A DNA stretch of 64,000 nucleotides from Apostichopus japonicus (Eukaryota > Echinodermata > Holothuroidea > Aspidochirotida > Stichopodidae). This document shows, in pieces, positions 1 through 12,600 of this stretch. Location of the stretch: assembly GCF_037975245.1 (NCBI RefSeq), contig NC_092569.1, forward strand, positions 8,767,501 through 8,831,500, read 5' to 3'. The notes under the pieces were generated by a model, which worked only from the letters and a program-made list of their open reading frames with translations, was not told the origin of the DNA and searched no databases. The translations under genes were made by a program, and so were the position numbers. Every line of letters starts with the position of its first letter. Positions within the stretch are counted from its first letter, which is position 1.

Positions 1-3000
1 ATCTGAGGACGCTTTCTTGTTGGCTAGGTCTTTTCTCGCTCTCAAAAGTAATATAAGATACATTAAAGCAAAACTTGAGCAAGCGTTTCTAGGAATCAGT
101 TTAAACTATACTGCAAGTTTCTTTGTGCATAGTATCGTTGTTGTTCAATTTACGTGAACATTTCCTTTTGTAGTTTCATGTATCTTAGTTACGACAATGT
201 TAGCTTTGTTAATAATTTCTTCCTTAGGGTATAAGACTTGTACTTATTTTGATGTACGTGTGTCTTCGTTATTTGTCAATCTGCGTGTGGCAAACACATT
301 AATACAGTAGCGAAAAGGAACGTTAAACATTGCCAACAGAAAACATACGCACGGAAGAACAAAACTAATAAAAAACGTGATTTTCGAAACTTGGTGAAGG
401 AAAACGAATATGAAAGGTAAAAGGTAGAAGCCACGATTTGGTGAATTGATTACAAATATGATAATAAGAATACCGGCCATTGGCTTCATAAAGTTTGATG
501 TATCGAGATATTTACTTGTGTAGTTACCACTATGGCCACAAAACGTAAAAATTGATATGAACTTTTACTTTTACTATATTGATACTTTTAATACTATAAC
601 CCGGGCCTTTTATGAAACCTGGTGAAGGCTTAAGTCACAAGTGGCTATAAATGTTGGATGATAAAAATCAAAACTTGTTTCTTTAGTCGTTATGATGATT
701 TTCAGATAATGCTAGCAACGGTTGGCATTGTCGAGAGTGGAGAGTTTGGTCAAACAGATTTATGATGTTTGCTTCTGAAAAGTCTACAACGTAAAGGGGA
801 TTAACAAAATCGTAAAATCTTCGAGCTTCTTGACATCTTTAAGTAAAGATTTCCCGATTCTACCAACGGAAGAGAGGAAGATAATCAAGTAGAAGTGAGT
901 ATACTTTCGAAAATAAAATAAAGAAAAGAGGTCAACACAAAAGACCAAAAAAGGAGAGGGAGAGATAGAGGTGGAGAGGGGGGGAGGGGGTGGGGATGGC
1001 GGGGGTGAGAGAGAGTCAGAAAGAGATCCAAACAACGACAAAAACAACAGAAGTAAACGCGTAAGATGATTTTGTAGCTGTGTCCAAGAGACCGTCACAT
1101 AGCCGCTGATGATGATGTTGTAGCTATGTGTCCAACAGACCGTCACAAAGCCGCGGTCTGACGACATTATGAATACCAAGCAGAGGCAGGGAGTTGTAAG
1201 AACTCACTTGGCAGAAGTGAGGCTCTAAGTTAGGAAATACAACTAAGGTAGGAAGAGGTGATGGCATCAAGTTAAGAACGGAATGACCCCCTCAATCGTT
1301 ACTAAATCTAATATATCATTGGGCATATAAGTGGGATGCAAATCCTTAATTTGTGTCACTGTGCACACAGCTTGAAATACCATGCACGCATAAATTTAAG
1401 AGTGAAACAAATGCTAATTTCTGACGTCATAACTTTTTTCAATTAAAGAAGCGACCAAAAGTCTAAATGCTAATAATCCAACTTTAATGAGCATTGACGA
1501 TGCTGTACCAAGGGCTGCACTATTCGCCGGACAACCAATCAGAATTTGGACAATTCAATTTGATAATTTAGCGCATTATTAAAACTTTAGAAATTTGGAT
1601 GCATATCCTGAGGAAAATTTTCCCTCTATCACACGCCATTTGTGTTGTTTGTTTTATTTGTCAATATTATGTCCAAAGTTTGCAATTATTATTTTGGAGG
1701 GCGTGGGGGGTTGTCCAAGCTTCACACTATTTACGTCGTTGAAAGTCATAAACACTGTTCACATTGGCCTACGTTTTGACTTTATCGTTCTTATCACTTC
1801 CCTTAATTCCACTCCTTGATATGTAATTAACGGAAGTCTTATTCGGAACTATAGTTTACCCTTTCCGCTCCAAAGTAAATAGAAGTACATAAGGAAAGTA
1901 TGATATTACTCGTAAGTAAACCGTTAATACTTAATCCAATTGTGTACAGTCTGTCGCATTAATCATCTCACGTTTTGTATTATGCTGCTCTAGTTAGTTT
2001 TCGAAATTGGTTCTTAAATAGAGATAGCTTAGTGTCATGTTATGAAAAATAAATTGAAAAAGTGGCATCTGTGTGACAGCAGCGTCTTTTGCTTAATCAA
2101 CATATTACACTTGCAGCAAAGTAACATACTGCTAACATTAAACTTGAATGTTGTTAATATCAAGCCCCAAACTGCGAAAGGGGTTTAAGAGAGTAAATTC
2201 CATGTGCTTGGGAATCGAAGTTTAAAATAAATTATTTTAATTGTTAAAACTGATTTAATTTATATGAAGTGTGGTTCTGTGATAAACAGTACCAATTGCA
2301 TCAATTTTCCCTGGTATGGTTTTCAAGTGATGTTACTGGTTGATGTTCTAACGTCTCAAACTATAAGGGGACATTAAGTATAAGGGGACATTCATTATAA
2401 GCGGACATGCAGTATGAGGTCTTTTATGACAACGATACAGATATTCATAATTAAGTCATGAGTTTATATCGAAAATTGACCGGACAGCAAAACGGTGGGA
2501 TTTGGGGGTCTTCTCTCAGAAAAATTTTACTTTTTGTTGATGCTACGGTGGCCCAGATGAGACTTAGCAACATTGAACTTTTTATCTTTACAAAAATCGA
2601 CCTTATAATATCGATATAACTTTCTATTTTCAAAATTTCGACTCTTTTCACAAGAATTTTGAACTTAGTTTGTACCATTTTACTTTGAAATTGCGAGGTC
2701 TATACTTTTGTATTTAATTTTATCTCAGAATTTTGACTATTTGATTTCGAAATTTTGTCTAGTGTCTCGATTTGGACTTTCCGTTACCCAAATTTTGCCA
2801 TTAATAAATGAAATGAGACCTTATTTGGTGCGAAGAATTTCTCCTTGTTATTGGTTAAGTGGCCATTTTCTTAGTGACCGTCAAAATGACATATGTTCAG
2901 TATATCGATGTGATGCGATACTTAATCTAATACAATGTGGGCTATTTCAAATAGTAGAGGTAAAGTCGAAATAGTGAGTTTCCAAATGTCTCGTTACGCT

Positions 3001-3129
3001 GCGTTAAAAATATAATTACAAGAAATGTCTGGCAGACGAATTTTGAAGGACAAATCTTGTAATTAAGCTTGAATTGGTGAACTAAATATTAGACAGAACG
3101 TAAGTTCATCAATTGTAAAATTCATCTTT
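1..3129. other. No gene recognised
   Basis: Low-complexity, AT-rich DNA with only short open frames that match nothing I recognise. Minor structure: a purine-rich stretch around 945-1020, and an imperfect tandem duplication at about 1071-1165 in which GACCGTCACA and AGCCGC recur about 50 bases apart. Around 2366-2425 the motif AAGGGGACAT or a close variant recurs three times. It could be intergenic DNA or intron or 3' region of the minus-strand gene to the right; nothing decides between these. Confidence 0.5.
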
Positions 3130-3137
3130 GTAACATT

Positions 3138-3542
3138 TAGTGGCGTCGCGAGACATTTCAATCTGGGGGGGGGGGGCACAGCACCTAATTAGGGGGCACA
3201 ATGTCTATTTGTGACTGCCGTCCTGGGGAATGGGGTCTAAGGGGTGTTTTTTGCAATTTGGTGCTATATTTTGCAACTTGAAGTAGCTTTATGTTCAAGA
3301 ATTTTCGGGCTTAGTCTGTCCGATATTTATGTTTTTAATTGAGGCGGATAAAAAAGTTATACAAAAAATGGAAATTAATCGTCTTGCTTTGATGTTTTCA
3401 AATAACTAGGGTCATAAGATGCAATTTGGTGCTTTCTGGTGATAATCCATTATGAGAGAACAAAAGTATGTTTTCCGCTTGAATATTTGGGGCGAAAGAA
3501 AATTCAGCCCCGTTCACATTTTAATTGGGGTTAACCGGGATT

Positions 3543-3583
<41 letters not shown>

Positions 3584-4110
3584 ATATCTATAAACATATA
3601 TGTACATATATATTATTATTCAACATGGCATTTCATTAAAATATGTAACTACCATCATTACACAACCACCCCCCCCTGAACTGAAGTCACACATTGTCAC
3701 ACATCTGACAGTCACACATCTGACAGTTACATTGTCATCATACGGTTGCCGTGACTATTGGCTTCTGTCAACTTATACGGCAGGCTTTTGCCTCCGTGCC
3801 GGGTTTGGGGAAAGTTTAGAAGGGTGTTGAAAGTTGAAATTTAAATTCATGCAGGGTAGTAGTGAAGTTTGAGCACCAGCGGTTCAATCTGGGGCCTCTG
3901 TGACCCTATTAGTGAGAAAACAACTGGTTATTGTGATGGTCGGTGGAAAGAAGTTTTACTGATGAACATAATACGTTTCGTCCTTTGTAAGAAAAGGTTC
4001 TTGTTTGAGTATTTTTTTAACACTACAAATCGCATCTGAGACCTGGGGGGGGGGGCGATTTAGTTTGGGACGGCACGTGTTCCCCAGCCCCCCCCTTGGC
4101 GACGCCACTG
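3138..4110. mobile_element. Non-autonomous hAT-type DNA transposon (973 bp)
   Basis: The left end reads TAGTGGCGTCGC and the right end, read from the other strand, CAGTGGCGTCGC: a 12-bp terminal inverted repeat with one mismatch. The flanks are a perfect 8-bp direct repeat, GTAACATT, at 3130-3137 and 4111-4118. An 8-bp target duplication with termini of the form YAGNG is the hAT superfamily signature (established knowledge). No transposase frame is present, so it would depend on a full-length relative. The interior holds G-rich runs next to both ends and an (AT)n tract near 3547-3580. The perfect duplication suggests insertion was not very old. Confidence 0.85.
3547..3580. repeat. (AT)n microsatellite
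   Basis: About 33 bases of alternating AT inside the hAT-type element, followed by a degenerate AT/GT tail. Confidence 0.9.
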
Positions 4111-4118
4111 GTAACATT

Positions 4119-5269
4119 CTGTAAGTTTGTTTAGGACACAAGAGAGCAATGGGAACAAGTGCGTAACAATGTAGCCTTCATGTGTAATTGAAATGTGTTC
4201 AATCAGTTATAATCTAAATTCTTCGTTGGTCAGGCTTTACGGCAAGCATTGCCATGTGAAGGGTGCGCGTGTGTGGGGGGGGGGGTGGGGGGTAGAGGTG
4301 CATATATACTACAACTGTAAGGAGGATAAGGGGCGCATTGTTTGTGGTTGTTAGAGGGCGTGAGGGAGAGGACGATGGGTACAAGGAAAGTAAGTCTTTC
4401 AACCATGGATTATTTACCAGACAGAATCGGTTAGCACGAAAACGTTTGGGATCCGCGAGTAATGGCTAAAATTTAAAAGTTGACAAAATGAATGTATTTT
4501 TTTATTAAGGTTCAACAGATTTGATATCATAATACTTGAAGTATATAAAATATTCCTTTTAAACAAAACTAAAGCAACAAAATTATCATTCAAAGATATT
4601 TGTATCAAGAAACGAACATGGACTCACATAAGTCTTATGGTAAAGAAGTCAACATTGGGAGCAATCCCTTCGTCCTTGGCGATAGGTGAGGGGGGGGGAG
4701 TTAAGTCGACTTAATCCCACCTCTGATTCATGATTAAATATTGAGTATTCGTTGTGACAAACCTTTTATTGCTAACATGTGGGAGGGATTCTATATTAAC
4801 ACCTCTATAGACACCTGATTGATGCCCTTAGTCAATCTGATTGATTTTGCAATCCATCCATTGTTACTTAATTAATCTAGATTACAGGTTAGATTTCCAG
4901 TAACATGGCAGTGTTTTATCTTTAATAATCCAAATGTATCATCTCAAAGGTATCAATCCAGGTTTCCATTGTAATAAATATCCTGATCAATACATGGTTG
5001 GAAGTTACTGGCTCTGCAACTCTCTGAATTTGTTCGGTAGAAACGAATAAACAGTACTGTACATAAAATTCCGACTGAAATGAAGCTTAAAACATCAAAC
5101 TTATATCTCTGCCAACATCTCTTGTACTGATTTTAAAAGAAATGTCTAATTTCCTCAACAGTACTGAATAATTAAGACTGAATCTTCAATTAGCTTCATA
5201 CTAAATCTAAGTTATGGACCCTAAAATAGCAGTGACATTCTCAATAATCCATTTGCAATGACTGTAATA
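4119..5269. other. No gene recognised
   Basis: Non-coding AT-rich sequence with a G-run at 4276-4291 and no frame or RNA structure I can support. Confidence 0.5.
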
Positions 5270-6085
5270 TGGAACAAGAGCCCAAGGGCACTGTGGTTCC
5301 TTGCTTGGGGTATATGACAATACACATAATATTATCAAGCAAGATTGGGCTCAAATAGTCCAAGTAATCGTGGTCCTACATGTTCCCATAAAGTAACCAA
5401 CACTATAGCCAACACTTTTGTGATCACAAAATATGATCGGATTTTTGATCAAAAGGCACTTTTGAGATCTAAATATGGCATCGAAAATGTAAGAAATATA
5501 TGAGACCTACAAGCGTGTCAACAGATATGATAACATTGGTGACCTCAGATGACATGACCTTTAAGTTTCAAAATGTTCCACCACCCCATTCACAACTTGT
5601 CCCAAAATATCACCCATGTCACACCTTGGCATTGAGATTTAATTGCATTAAATGTCTAAAAATTTGAACTTGTATACATAACTTCACACACAAAGGTCAC
5701 CCGGGGGTCAACCAATTGACATTTTTGATCGGTGAGACCTAAAAAGAGCATGACTGTAAAAATTCAAACAATTTTTTCTTTGCCCATTTTCTCCCCCCAA
5801 AATACTACTTTTTTAACATTAGCTGACCTTTGGTGACATTGGATCACGTGACCATTAAGTTTGAAAATATTCCCCTATACCATTTGCAACTTGTCCAAAA
5901 AAATCAACCTTGTCACACCTTGGAACTGGGAGTTATTGCATTAAATGTGTGAAAATTAACTTTGACCTCATATAACTTCGCACACGAAGGTCACACGGGG
6001 GTCAACCCATTGACATTTAAGATCAGAAGGTACCTTTAACATCTGAAAATAGCATCGAAACTGTAAAAATCCACAAAAAACGAAA

Positions 6086-6119
6086 AGGTCACCAGAGGTC
6101 AAATTGAGGTCAAGGGTCA
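6086..6119 (+). promoter_or_regulatory. AGGTCA half-site cluster, copy 1 (DR4-DR5-DR1 spacing)
   Basis: Four direct half-sites: AGGTCA, 4 bases, AGGTCA, 5 bases, AGGTCA, 1 base, GGGTCA. These spacings equal the DR4, DR5 and DR1 response elements of nuclear hormone receptors (established knowledge). Whether any receptor binds is inference; the cluster may just be part of the repeat. Confidence 0.35.
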
Positions 6120-6484
6120 CCCAGATGCGGGTCGACAATTGGATTACATTGAAGCAACTCCCAACCCTAAAGGGCAATTTGTTCTCAAGTTATCGCAAAA
6201 ATACTAGTTTTTTATCATTAATTGACCTTTGGTGACCTTGTATCACATGACCGTTAAGTTTGAAAATATTCCCCTATACCACTTGCAACTACTACAAAAA
6301 AATCAACCTTGTCACACCTTGGAACTGGGAGTTATTGCATTAAATGTGTGAAAATTAACTTTGACCTCATATAACTTTGCACGCGAAGGTCACACGGGGG
6401 TCAACCCATTGACATTTATGATCAGAAGGTACCTTTAACATCTGAAAATAGCATCGAAACTGTAAAAATCCACAAAACATGAAA

Positions 6485-6518
6485 AGGTCACCAGAGGTCA
6501 AATTGAGGTCAAGGGTCA
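6485..6518 (+). promoter_or_regulatory. AGGTCA half-site cluster, copy 2
   Basis: Same order and spacing as the cluster at 6086-6119, with all half-sites unchanged. Confidence 0.35.
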
Positions 6519-6882
6519 ACCAGATGCGGGTCGACGATTGGATTACATTGAAGCAACTCCCAACCCTAAAGGACAATTTGTTCTCAAGTTATCGCAAAAA
6601 TACTAGTTTTTATCATTAATTGATCTTTGATGACCTTGTATCACATGACCGTTAAGTTTGAAAATATTCCGCTATACCATTTGCAACTACTCCAAAAATA
6701 TCAACCTTGTCACACCTTGGAACTGGGAGTTATTGCATTAGATGTGTGAAAATTAACTTTGACCTCATATAACTTCGCATACGAAGGTCACACGGGGGTC
6801 AACCCTTTGACATTTATGATCAGAAGGTACCTTTAACATCTGAAAATAGCATCGAAACTGTGAAAATCCACAAAACACAAAA

Positions 6883-6916
6883 AGGTCACCAGAGGTCAAA
6901 TTGAGGTCAAGGGTCA
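6883..6916 (+). promoter_or_regulatory. AGGTCA half-site cluster, copy 3
   Basis: Same order and spacing as the cluster at 6086-6119, with all half-sites unchanged. Confidence 0.35.
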
Positions 6917-7837
6917 CCCAGATGCGGGTCGACAATTGGATTACATTGAAGCAACTCCCAACCCTAACGGACAATTTGTTCTCAAGTTATCGCAAAAATA
7001 CTAGTTTTTTTATCATTAATTGACCTTTGGTGACCTTGTATCACATGACCGTTAAGTTTGAAAATACTCACCTATACCATTTGCAACTTGTCTCAAAATA
7101 TCAACTGTGTAACACCTTGGCACTGGGAGTTATTACACTAAATGTCTGAAAATTAACTTTGACCTCATATAACTTAACATACAAAGGTCACCTTGGGTCA
7201 ACTTATTGACATTTTTGATTGATGAGACCTAAATAGAGCATCAAACTATACAAATTCAAACATTTTTTTCTTTGCCCATTTTCTACCCCCAAAATACTTG
7301 TTTTTTAACATTAGCTGACCTTTGGTGACCTCTGATCACATGACCGTTAAGTCTGAAAATATTCCCCTATACCATTTGCAACTTGTCCAAAAATATCAAC
7401 CATGTCACACCTTGGAACTGGGAGTTGTTGCATTAAATGTCTGAAAATTAACTTTGACCTCATATAACTTCGCACACGAAGGTCACACGGGTGTCAACCA
7501 ATTGACATTTTTGATCGGAAGGTACCTTTGATATCCAAATCTAGCATCAAAACCAAACATTTTCTTTTTTGCTTGTTTCCTCCCAAAATCAGCACATTTT
7601 TTCTAATGTGACCTTTGACCTTTTGACCTTGGTTTCAGATGTAGTTTAATCTCCTGATTCCAAAAAACAAAACGACAAGTCTGTACAACCATCCTAACTC
7701 CGACCGAAAAACTTTGACCCCATATAACTTCGCACATAAAGGTCACACGGGGTCAACCTATTGACATTTATGATCAGAAGGTACCTTTGACATCTGAAAA
7801 TAGCATCAAAACTGTAAAAATCCCCAAAAACACGTAA

Positions 7838-7871
7838 AGGTCACCAGAGGTCAAGTTGAGGTCAAGGGTCA
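7838..7871 (+). promoter_or_regulatory. AGGTCA half-site cluster, copy 4
   Basis: Same half-sites and spacings as the other copies, in a more diverged repeat unit. The 5-base spacer has changed (AGTTG instead of AATTG) while the half-sites have not. Confidence 0.35.
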
Positions 7872-8255
7872 CACAGATGCTGGTCGACAATTGGATAGCA
7901 TTAAAGCAACTCCCAACCCTAACGGACATTTCGTTCTCAAGTTATCGCAAAAATACTACTTTTTTATCATTAATTGACCTTTGTTGACCTTCGATCACAT
8001 TACCGTTATGTTTGGAAACGATCCCTTACCCCATTCACAACTACTCCCAAAATATCAACCATGTCGGACCCTGTCAATGGGAGTTATTGCTGTTTTTAAT
8101 ATATTGGTTTTTGGCATCTTACTGACCTTTGGTGACCTTTGCGGGCACCAAAAACAATAGGGATCTTCCTCTCACTATGGGCTATCCACCCAACAAGTTT
8201 GAACATGATACATCATTTCCTTATTGAGATATCGTGTACACAAGCCAAGTGTCAC

Positions 8256-8297
8256 ATACACACACACACACATGCACGCACGCACACACACACACGC
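8256..8297. repeat. (CA)n microsatellite, interrupted
   Basis: ACACAC runs broken by ATGCACGCACG, just before the right-end hairpin of the composite repeat. Confidence 0.9.
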
Positions 8298-8474
8298 CAA
8301 GTTGAATGCATAGGTTCCTTGCTTTGCAAAAAGCAAGGAACCAAAAATCACAGAGCACTAACAGCTTTGTATGATTATATTATGATTTATTCTACTGGTA
8401 TCTTAGAATCAGATAAGAGATGTCTAAATATCAGAACAGATAATTGCAATAGCAAGACAGATACAGCAACTTAC

Positions 8475-8507
8475 AGTGAAGTCTGGTAAACACAGTCTTG
8501 ATGCAAA
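8475..8507 (-). other. Possible 33-nt minus-strand exon (unproven)
   Basis: A pyrimidine-rich stretch ending in AG (to 8508) precedes 33 bases and a strong donor, GTAAGT. The segment is open in the phase left by the candidate exon at 9615-9659. The 11 residues match no RTEL1 region I recall, so this may be chance. Confidence 0.15.
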
Positions 8508-8804
8508 CTGAAAAGTAACTAGTAATGTTCTTACATGATGGCTTGTCAAACTATATCATTTGGGAACTGAGACTGTCTGCCTAGTCAGAAGGGGGCAAGA
8601 GGCCCACTGCCAGTTGGGAAATAAGCGGATTTTTTTCAAAATGTAAAGGTTTCTAAATTGCACAATCTTGTGTTTAAATCTAATTGTAGTTATAATCTCA
8701 AAATGGACCATTTAAAGCCCCTACATGCTGCCACAGACACACTCATTCCTTTGTACATGCTAGGATCAGCCTCCCTCCCTTCCAGTGGCTCAAGGGCTTG
8801 TGCG

Positions 8805-8975
8805 TCAAACTCTGGAAGTACGTTCACTTCTAAGTAACTGCCCAGCTACTGGGAAGGGATTTTCTTTCCTTTTTAATGTACCAGGCACTCCTGGGAGGGG
8901 AGGGAGCGGGGTTCTATTGTCAGGTATAGTCAGCTTCCCCCTCCTCTGGCTGACACTAGTTGTACTTTGTCTCAT
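8805..8975 (-). other. Unassigned 56-codon open frame, proline-rich
   Basis: The minus strand reads ATG at 8975 to TGA at 8805, with a Pro-rich centre (PLPPLPGVPG) and a basic stretch (LKRKENPF). The plus strand is open over the same bases (8785-8982). An A-rich tract follows on the plus strand at about 9156-9179, so the region may instead be a degraded retroposed sequence on the plus strand. I do not recognise either product. Confidence 0.15.
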
Positions 8976-9155
8976 TTTGTAAACACTTCCAGTCTCAAAT
9001 TTATTGGCTTGTCTTCTTTACTCTTACTCTGTCCTCATCCATTTACTAGTCTGCTTAATTTGTCTTTAATTAGTCTGCTCAATTGTCTTTTTATTGACTA
9101 CTTAATGGAATGCATGCTGAAAAATTCTTGCATTAATCAAACATTTCTAGTGACA

Positions 9156-9179
9156 AAAAAAGAAAAGAAAAAAAAAATA
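9156..9179 (+). repeat. A-rich tract
   Basis: Runs of A broken by single G, with no obvious target duplication. It could be the tail of an old retroposed sequence lying to its left. Confidence 0.4.
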
Positions 9180-9614
9180 GAATTTTTGTTTTCAGTACAG
9201 AGGTTCTGGCAGCAGCTTCATACATCTGTTACCTGAGAAATAATTGTTTTTGGGCTCAGCCCTTTAACGACATCTAAAGTGTAATACAGATGATCACAGG
9301 TAAGCACCTCTCTGTAAATGGCAGATGATTTAATAAGATCTACCCACAATAGTAACATAATTCATATCATAAATTTCCAGCAATTTATCTGTATATATCA
9401 CACCTTGATGATGATTTAAGTCTCATATCAGTGAATAACCATAATATGGTGGTTCTAGGTTGACTCCCTTGCATCTGCTGTACCATATAACTGTATTGGT
9501 GGTTCTTGGATCTCAGTTTGGTTCAGTCAAGGCTGGTAATTCAAGCACCGTTTGGATGACATCACATACCACCATTTAGGTTTGTTTTATTGTCAAGGTT
9601 GTTTACATTGTTAC

Positions 9615-9659
9615 TTGCAGAGGTTGTTGCACCAGTTGTGTGTTGAGTTCCTTCATCTG
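9615..9659 (-). CDS. RTEL1: Candidate RTEL1 exon 31 (45 nt)
   Basis: A strong acceptor (T-rich tract ending TCACAG, to 9660) is followed by 45 bases and a donor GTAACA. It accepts the single G left by exon 30 and stays open, encoding a Thr- and Ala-rich low-complexity peptide beginning ADEGTQ. RTEL1 is poorly conserved after the first harmonin domain, so homology cannot confirm it. Without the donor the frame reads on to a TGA about 60 bases later, which would make this a last exon. Confidence 0.35.
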
Positions 9660-9660
9660 C

Positions 9661-12600
9661 TGTGACAGAAATGAAATAAAACACAATCTCACAGTTTGAT
9701 AAAGACTAGTGAGTTAACCACAGGAAATATTGTTATCATGAGTGTAGTACAAAAGAGGGTTAAAATATGGCCAAAAATGAAACCGAGGACATAACTATGT
9801 CACTTCCAGTAGATGTGAATGGCAAATTAAACAAATACAAAATTCTGACTAACTATGTGATTTAGACAAAAAGGCATGTGGTCAAGTGGAATTGCTGTTT
9901 TTGCTGATAGGTGGTGTTGGGTAACATTTTATACTTAATCTTACTTTATCATCATGCAGCTGCTACAGTGCCTGATAATGCACACAGTCCAATCAAAGAT
10001 CCACAGATGTGTTAAACAGGATAACATTATATGCAAAATCATGCATTCAAGTCCCAAAAAATGAAAATAAAATCATCACATTGTGAGATTCTGAAGGTGT
10101 TTTGGCCTTTCAGATCAGTATTCAGTCACATAGCATTCAACTTTTGTGAAATCTATTCAAGAGCATCTGCAAAAGAAACTACATCAATGCTCAGATTTCA
10201 TACTCTGCTTAATATTAAGATTAAAGTTGTTGTCTTGACGACTGGGATCACATGTCAGTCACAGAGATGTCCTACCTCCTGAAACTATAGCAACTAGCAG
10301 AGATTAGACTCTTTCATAAGTCTACATAGATAAGGAACCTTTGAATAAGCACCATGGACAGTTTCAACATCTTATGTGTTAAAAATGATTGATAAAGCTT
10401 ATCACGATATTGTGTCATATAATGTACCTGTCCATTAATTCCTGTTTTTAGGCTGGTTAATGGTATTAGCTCTTAACAATGTTAATCCTTACTTGGCTGA
10501 GCATTAGTCTCCTTCATTACCGTTTACCATATTCCTTTCATTTATTTACTAGCTGTTGGGGTCACATTAATTCAGCTTGTATGCTTTTAGGTGGATAACA
10601 AATCTACTGTGCATTTAATACCAAATGTAGAGATTTGCGGTAATTGATCAGTCTGTGGAGAAAATACTTTAAACTAGGACTCCTAAGATTTGAAATCACA
10701 CCTACGCATCAAAGAATGGAAACTGAGAGATTTAAACTCAAGGCCACCCATGGAATTAATTGTACATGTAAGTAGCTCTCTCTGAATCTTGATTAAGTAC
10801 ATGCATACACCCCATAGACTGCAAAGATCAAACAATGCCCTCCTTTTAAGATCAAAGTAATCATTATAATAATAGCTAACTCATTGTTTGCTTTCTCTAC
10901 TCTCAAATGAATATCACGGTGGATACATTTTCTACCAATGAAGCATACAGTATGGGAAATCACAGTTTCAAGTCCACACAGTTTCCTGTCCTCACAGCTT
11001 CAAGTCCTTCTTCAAACACAAGTTGGTAGGTTTTCATTATGTTTCTCCTCATTTGATACAGCATTTGATTGAAAAGATTTAAATTGGGCTGAAATATTTA
11101 ACTGGACGAACCTTGCCTAACTCATAAAGTAATTGTGCCCAGCTTATCATCACTGGTTCCAAGAATATTATTTCTGCAACTAACATTACCCAAGACATAG
11201 CTCTTTTCCTTTGTCTCCTTTAGCTATTTCCCATCTCGATACAATTAAACATCCCCAGTCCCATCATGCTAACATCTCCACTTCAAACAAAACTTTGATC
11301 CAGCACTAATGACTTCAAGACTGTACCAATGTTTACATCGATCGTACTAAATTAAAGATACTTTATTACATCACCAAACTGATCTCTATTGGATAATTCA
11401 ATAATCCTATAGGTAGCTTCAAAGAACAAATATCCACATGTCATCATTCCCATCATGGTTTGATTAAAACTGTCACCTTGATTAATTTTTATCAGATATA
11501 TTCCACTCTGTTTCCTTTCTTGTTCTTGTCTTCCTCCAAATCAACCAAGATACAGTAGCTTTGATATCTTAACAAAAGTGTTGAACCTATTGAAATTCAA
11601 CCTCTTTAACAGTAACTCAGGTCAATGTTTCTTCAAGTTTGAAACCAATCTTATCTAAATACTGATATTATAACAGAAACCTAACCCATGTAGGAGAAAT
11701 AGTAAAATCTTAACAATCCTCCCCTCAGGGAGTGTATCATTGATTTGCTAAACTTGGTCTTGTGTTCAAACTATAATTGCAATGTGAACTTTCATATTTT
11801 ACAGTTAGGCTCTTCGGCAGTTCAAATAACCCTTACAAAAGTAACCTGATTATAAAACAGTTTATAAAGGATCTTCAATATGCCTATTGCAAGAAAAGAA
11901 CATTTGGTAAAAGTTATATTTTGTACTTCAACACTCTCAGAAAATGAAAAGCAACAACTGATACCATTTAGTTAGAGTGAAAATAAATTGGATTACCTGC
12001 AAGGTTTGAAACTATCGTAAATCAAAAACTTTCATCAAATTCAGACTCTCTTTGAAAGTATTCCGAGGAGTGTGTAAATTATACACAATAAAACAAAATA
12101 CCAAATCCTTCAGATAAACAGTTGAAAAGCAAGAAATATCAATTGATACATAAGAGTATTTTGAAACCAAGTTATCACAACGTTTTAAAGGATTAAAATA
12201 GTCAACTATTGATGGGAAGGGCAGAGAAGTTTATATTCATAATCAGTCCACGTATAAAACTATACTAATGAAGGAGATTCATTAGCATTATAATTAATAC
12301 TTCAATTAGAAGATGGCAAATAGAAGAGCATTTCAAATGGATGATGATGTCACACACCTTATGCTGTCAATCAAATCAATATGCAAATCAAATCAAACAT
12401 TAAACACCTCTTACTAAGCTCTCTAAAAAGTATTTTATACTCCATCAAATCCGTCCATTATGTCTTGTGTTATGATCCCATATCCCTGCATTTAAAAACT
12501 TTAACAAAGGCAAACTCGTGCCAGCTCTTATCTAATATAGCAGTATTTGCCTAGCCATAAAAAATCATAGAAATAGTTAAAAGGACATGCTGCGAAGGAT

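Larger units (their letters stand above)
5690..8100. repeat. 398-bp tandem repeat array, about 6 units
   Basis: Equivalent points recur at 5968, 6367 and 6765, a period of 398-399 bp, with three well-preserved units and diverged or truncated units on both sides. Each complete unit contains the phrase TGACCTTTGGTGACCTTG or a variant, then CACACCTTGGAACTGGGAG, then the CATATAACTT phrase, then a cluster of AGGTCA half-sites. The right part (7310-8100) has shortened units. Confidence 0.85.
5270..8342. repeat. Composite interspersed repeat
   Basis: The block is bounded by related sequences: GGTTCCTTGCT at 5295-5305 and again at 8313-8323. The right end is a perfect hairpin, GGTTCCTTGCTT paired with AAGCAAGGAACC around a 6-base loop (8313-8342). 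Between them, phrases such as TTTGACCTCATATAACTT and CATTTGCAACTTGTCC recur with decay. No coding region is evident; three 69-codon minus-strand frames (5968-6177, 6367-6576, 6765-6974) are near-identical only because the repeat is. The class of element is unknown to me. Confidence 0.7.

Noticed and set aside
784-1179. 131-codon minus-strand frame with a Ser/Pro-rich middle
   Set aside because: The Ser/Pro stretch is just the purine-rich low-complexity DNA at 945-1020; no domain, splice context or family resemblance.
5968-6974. Three near-identical 69-codon minus-strand frames as a gene family
   Set aside because: They are copies of the 398-bp repeat in the same phase; other copies have stops in the same frame.
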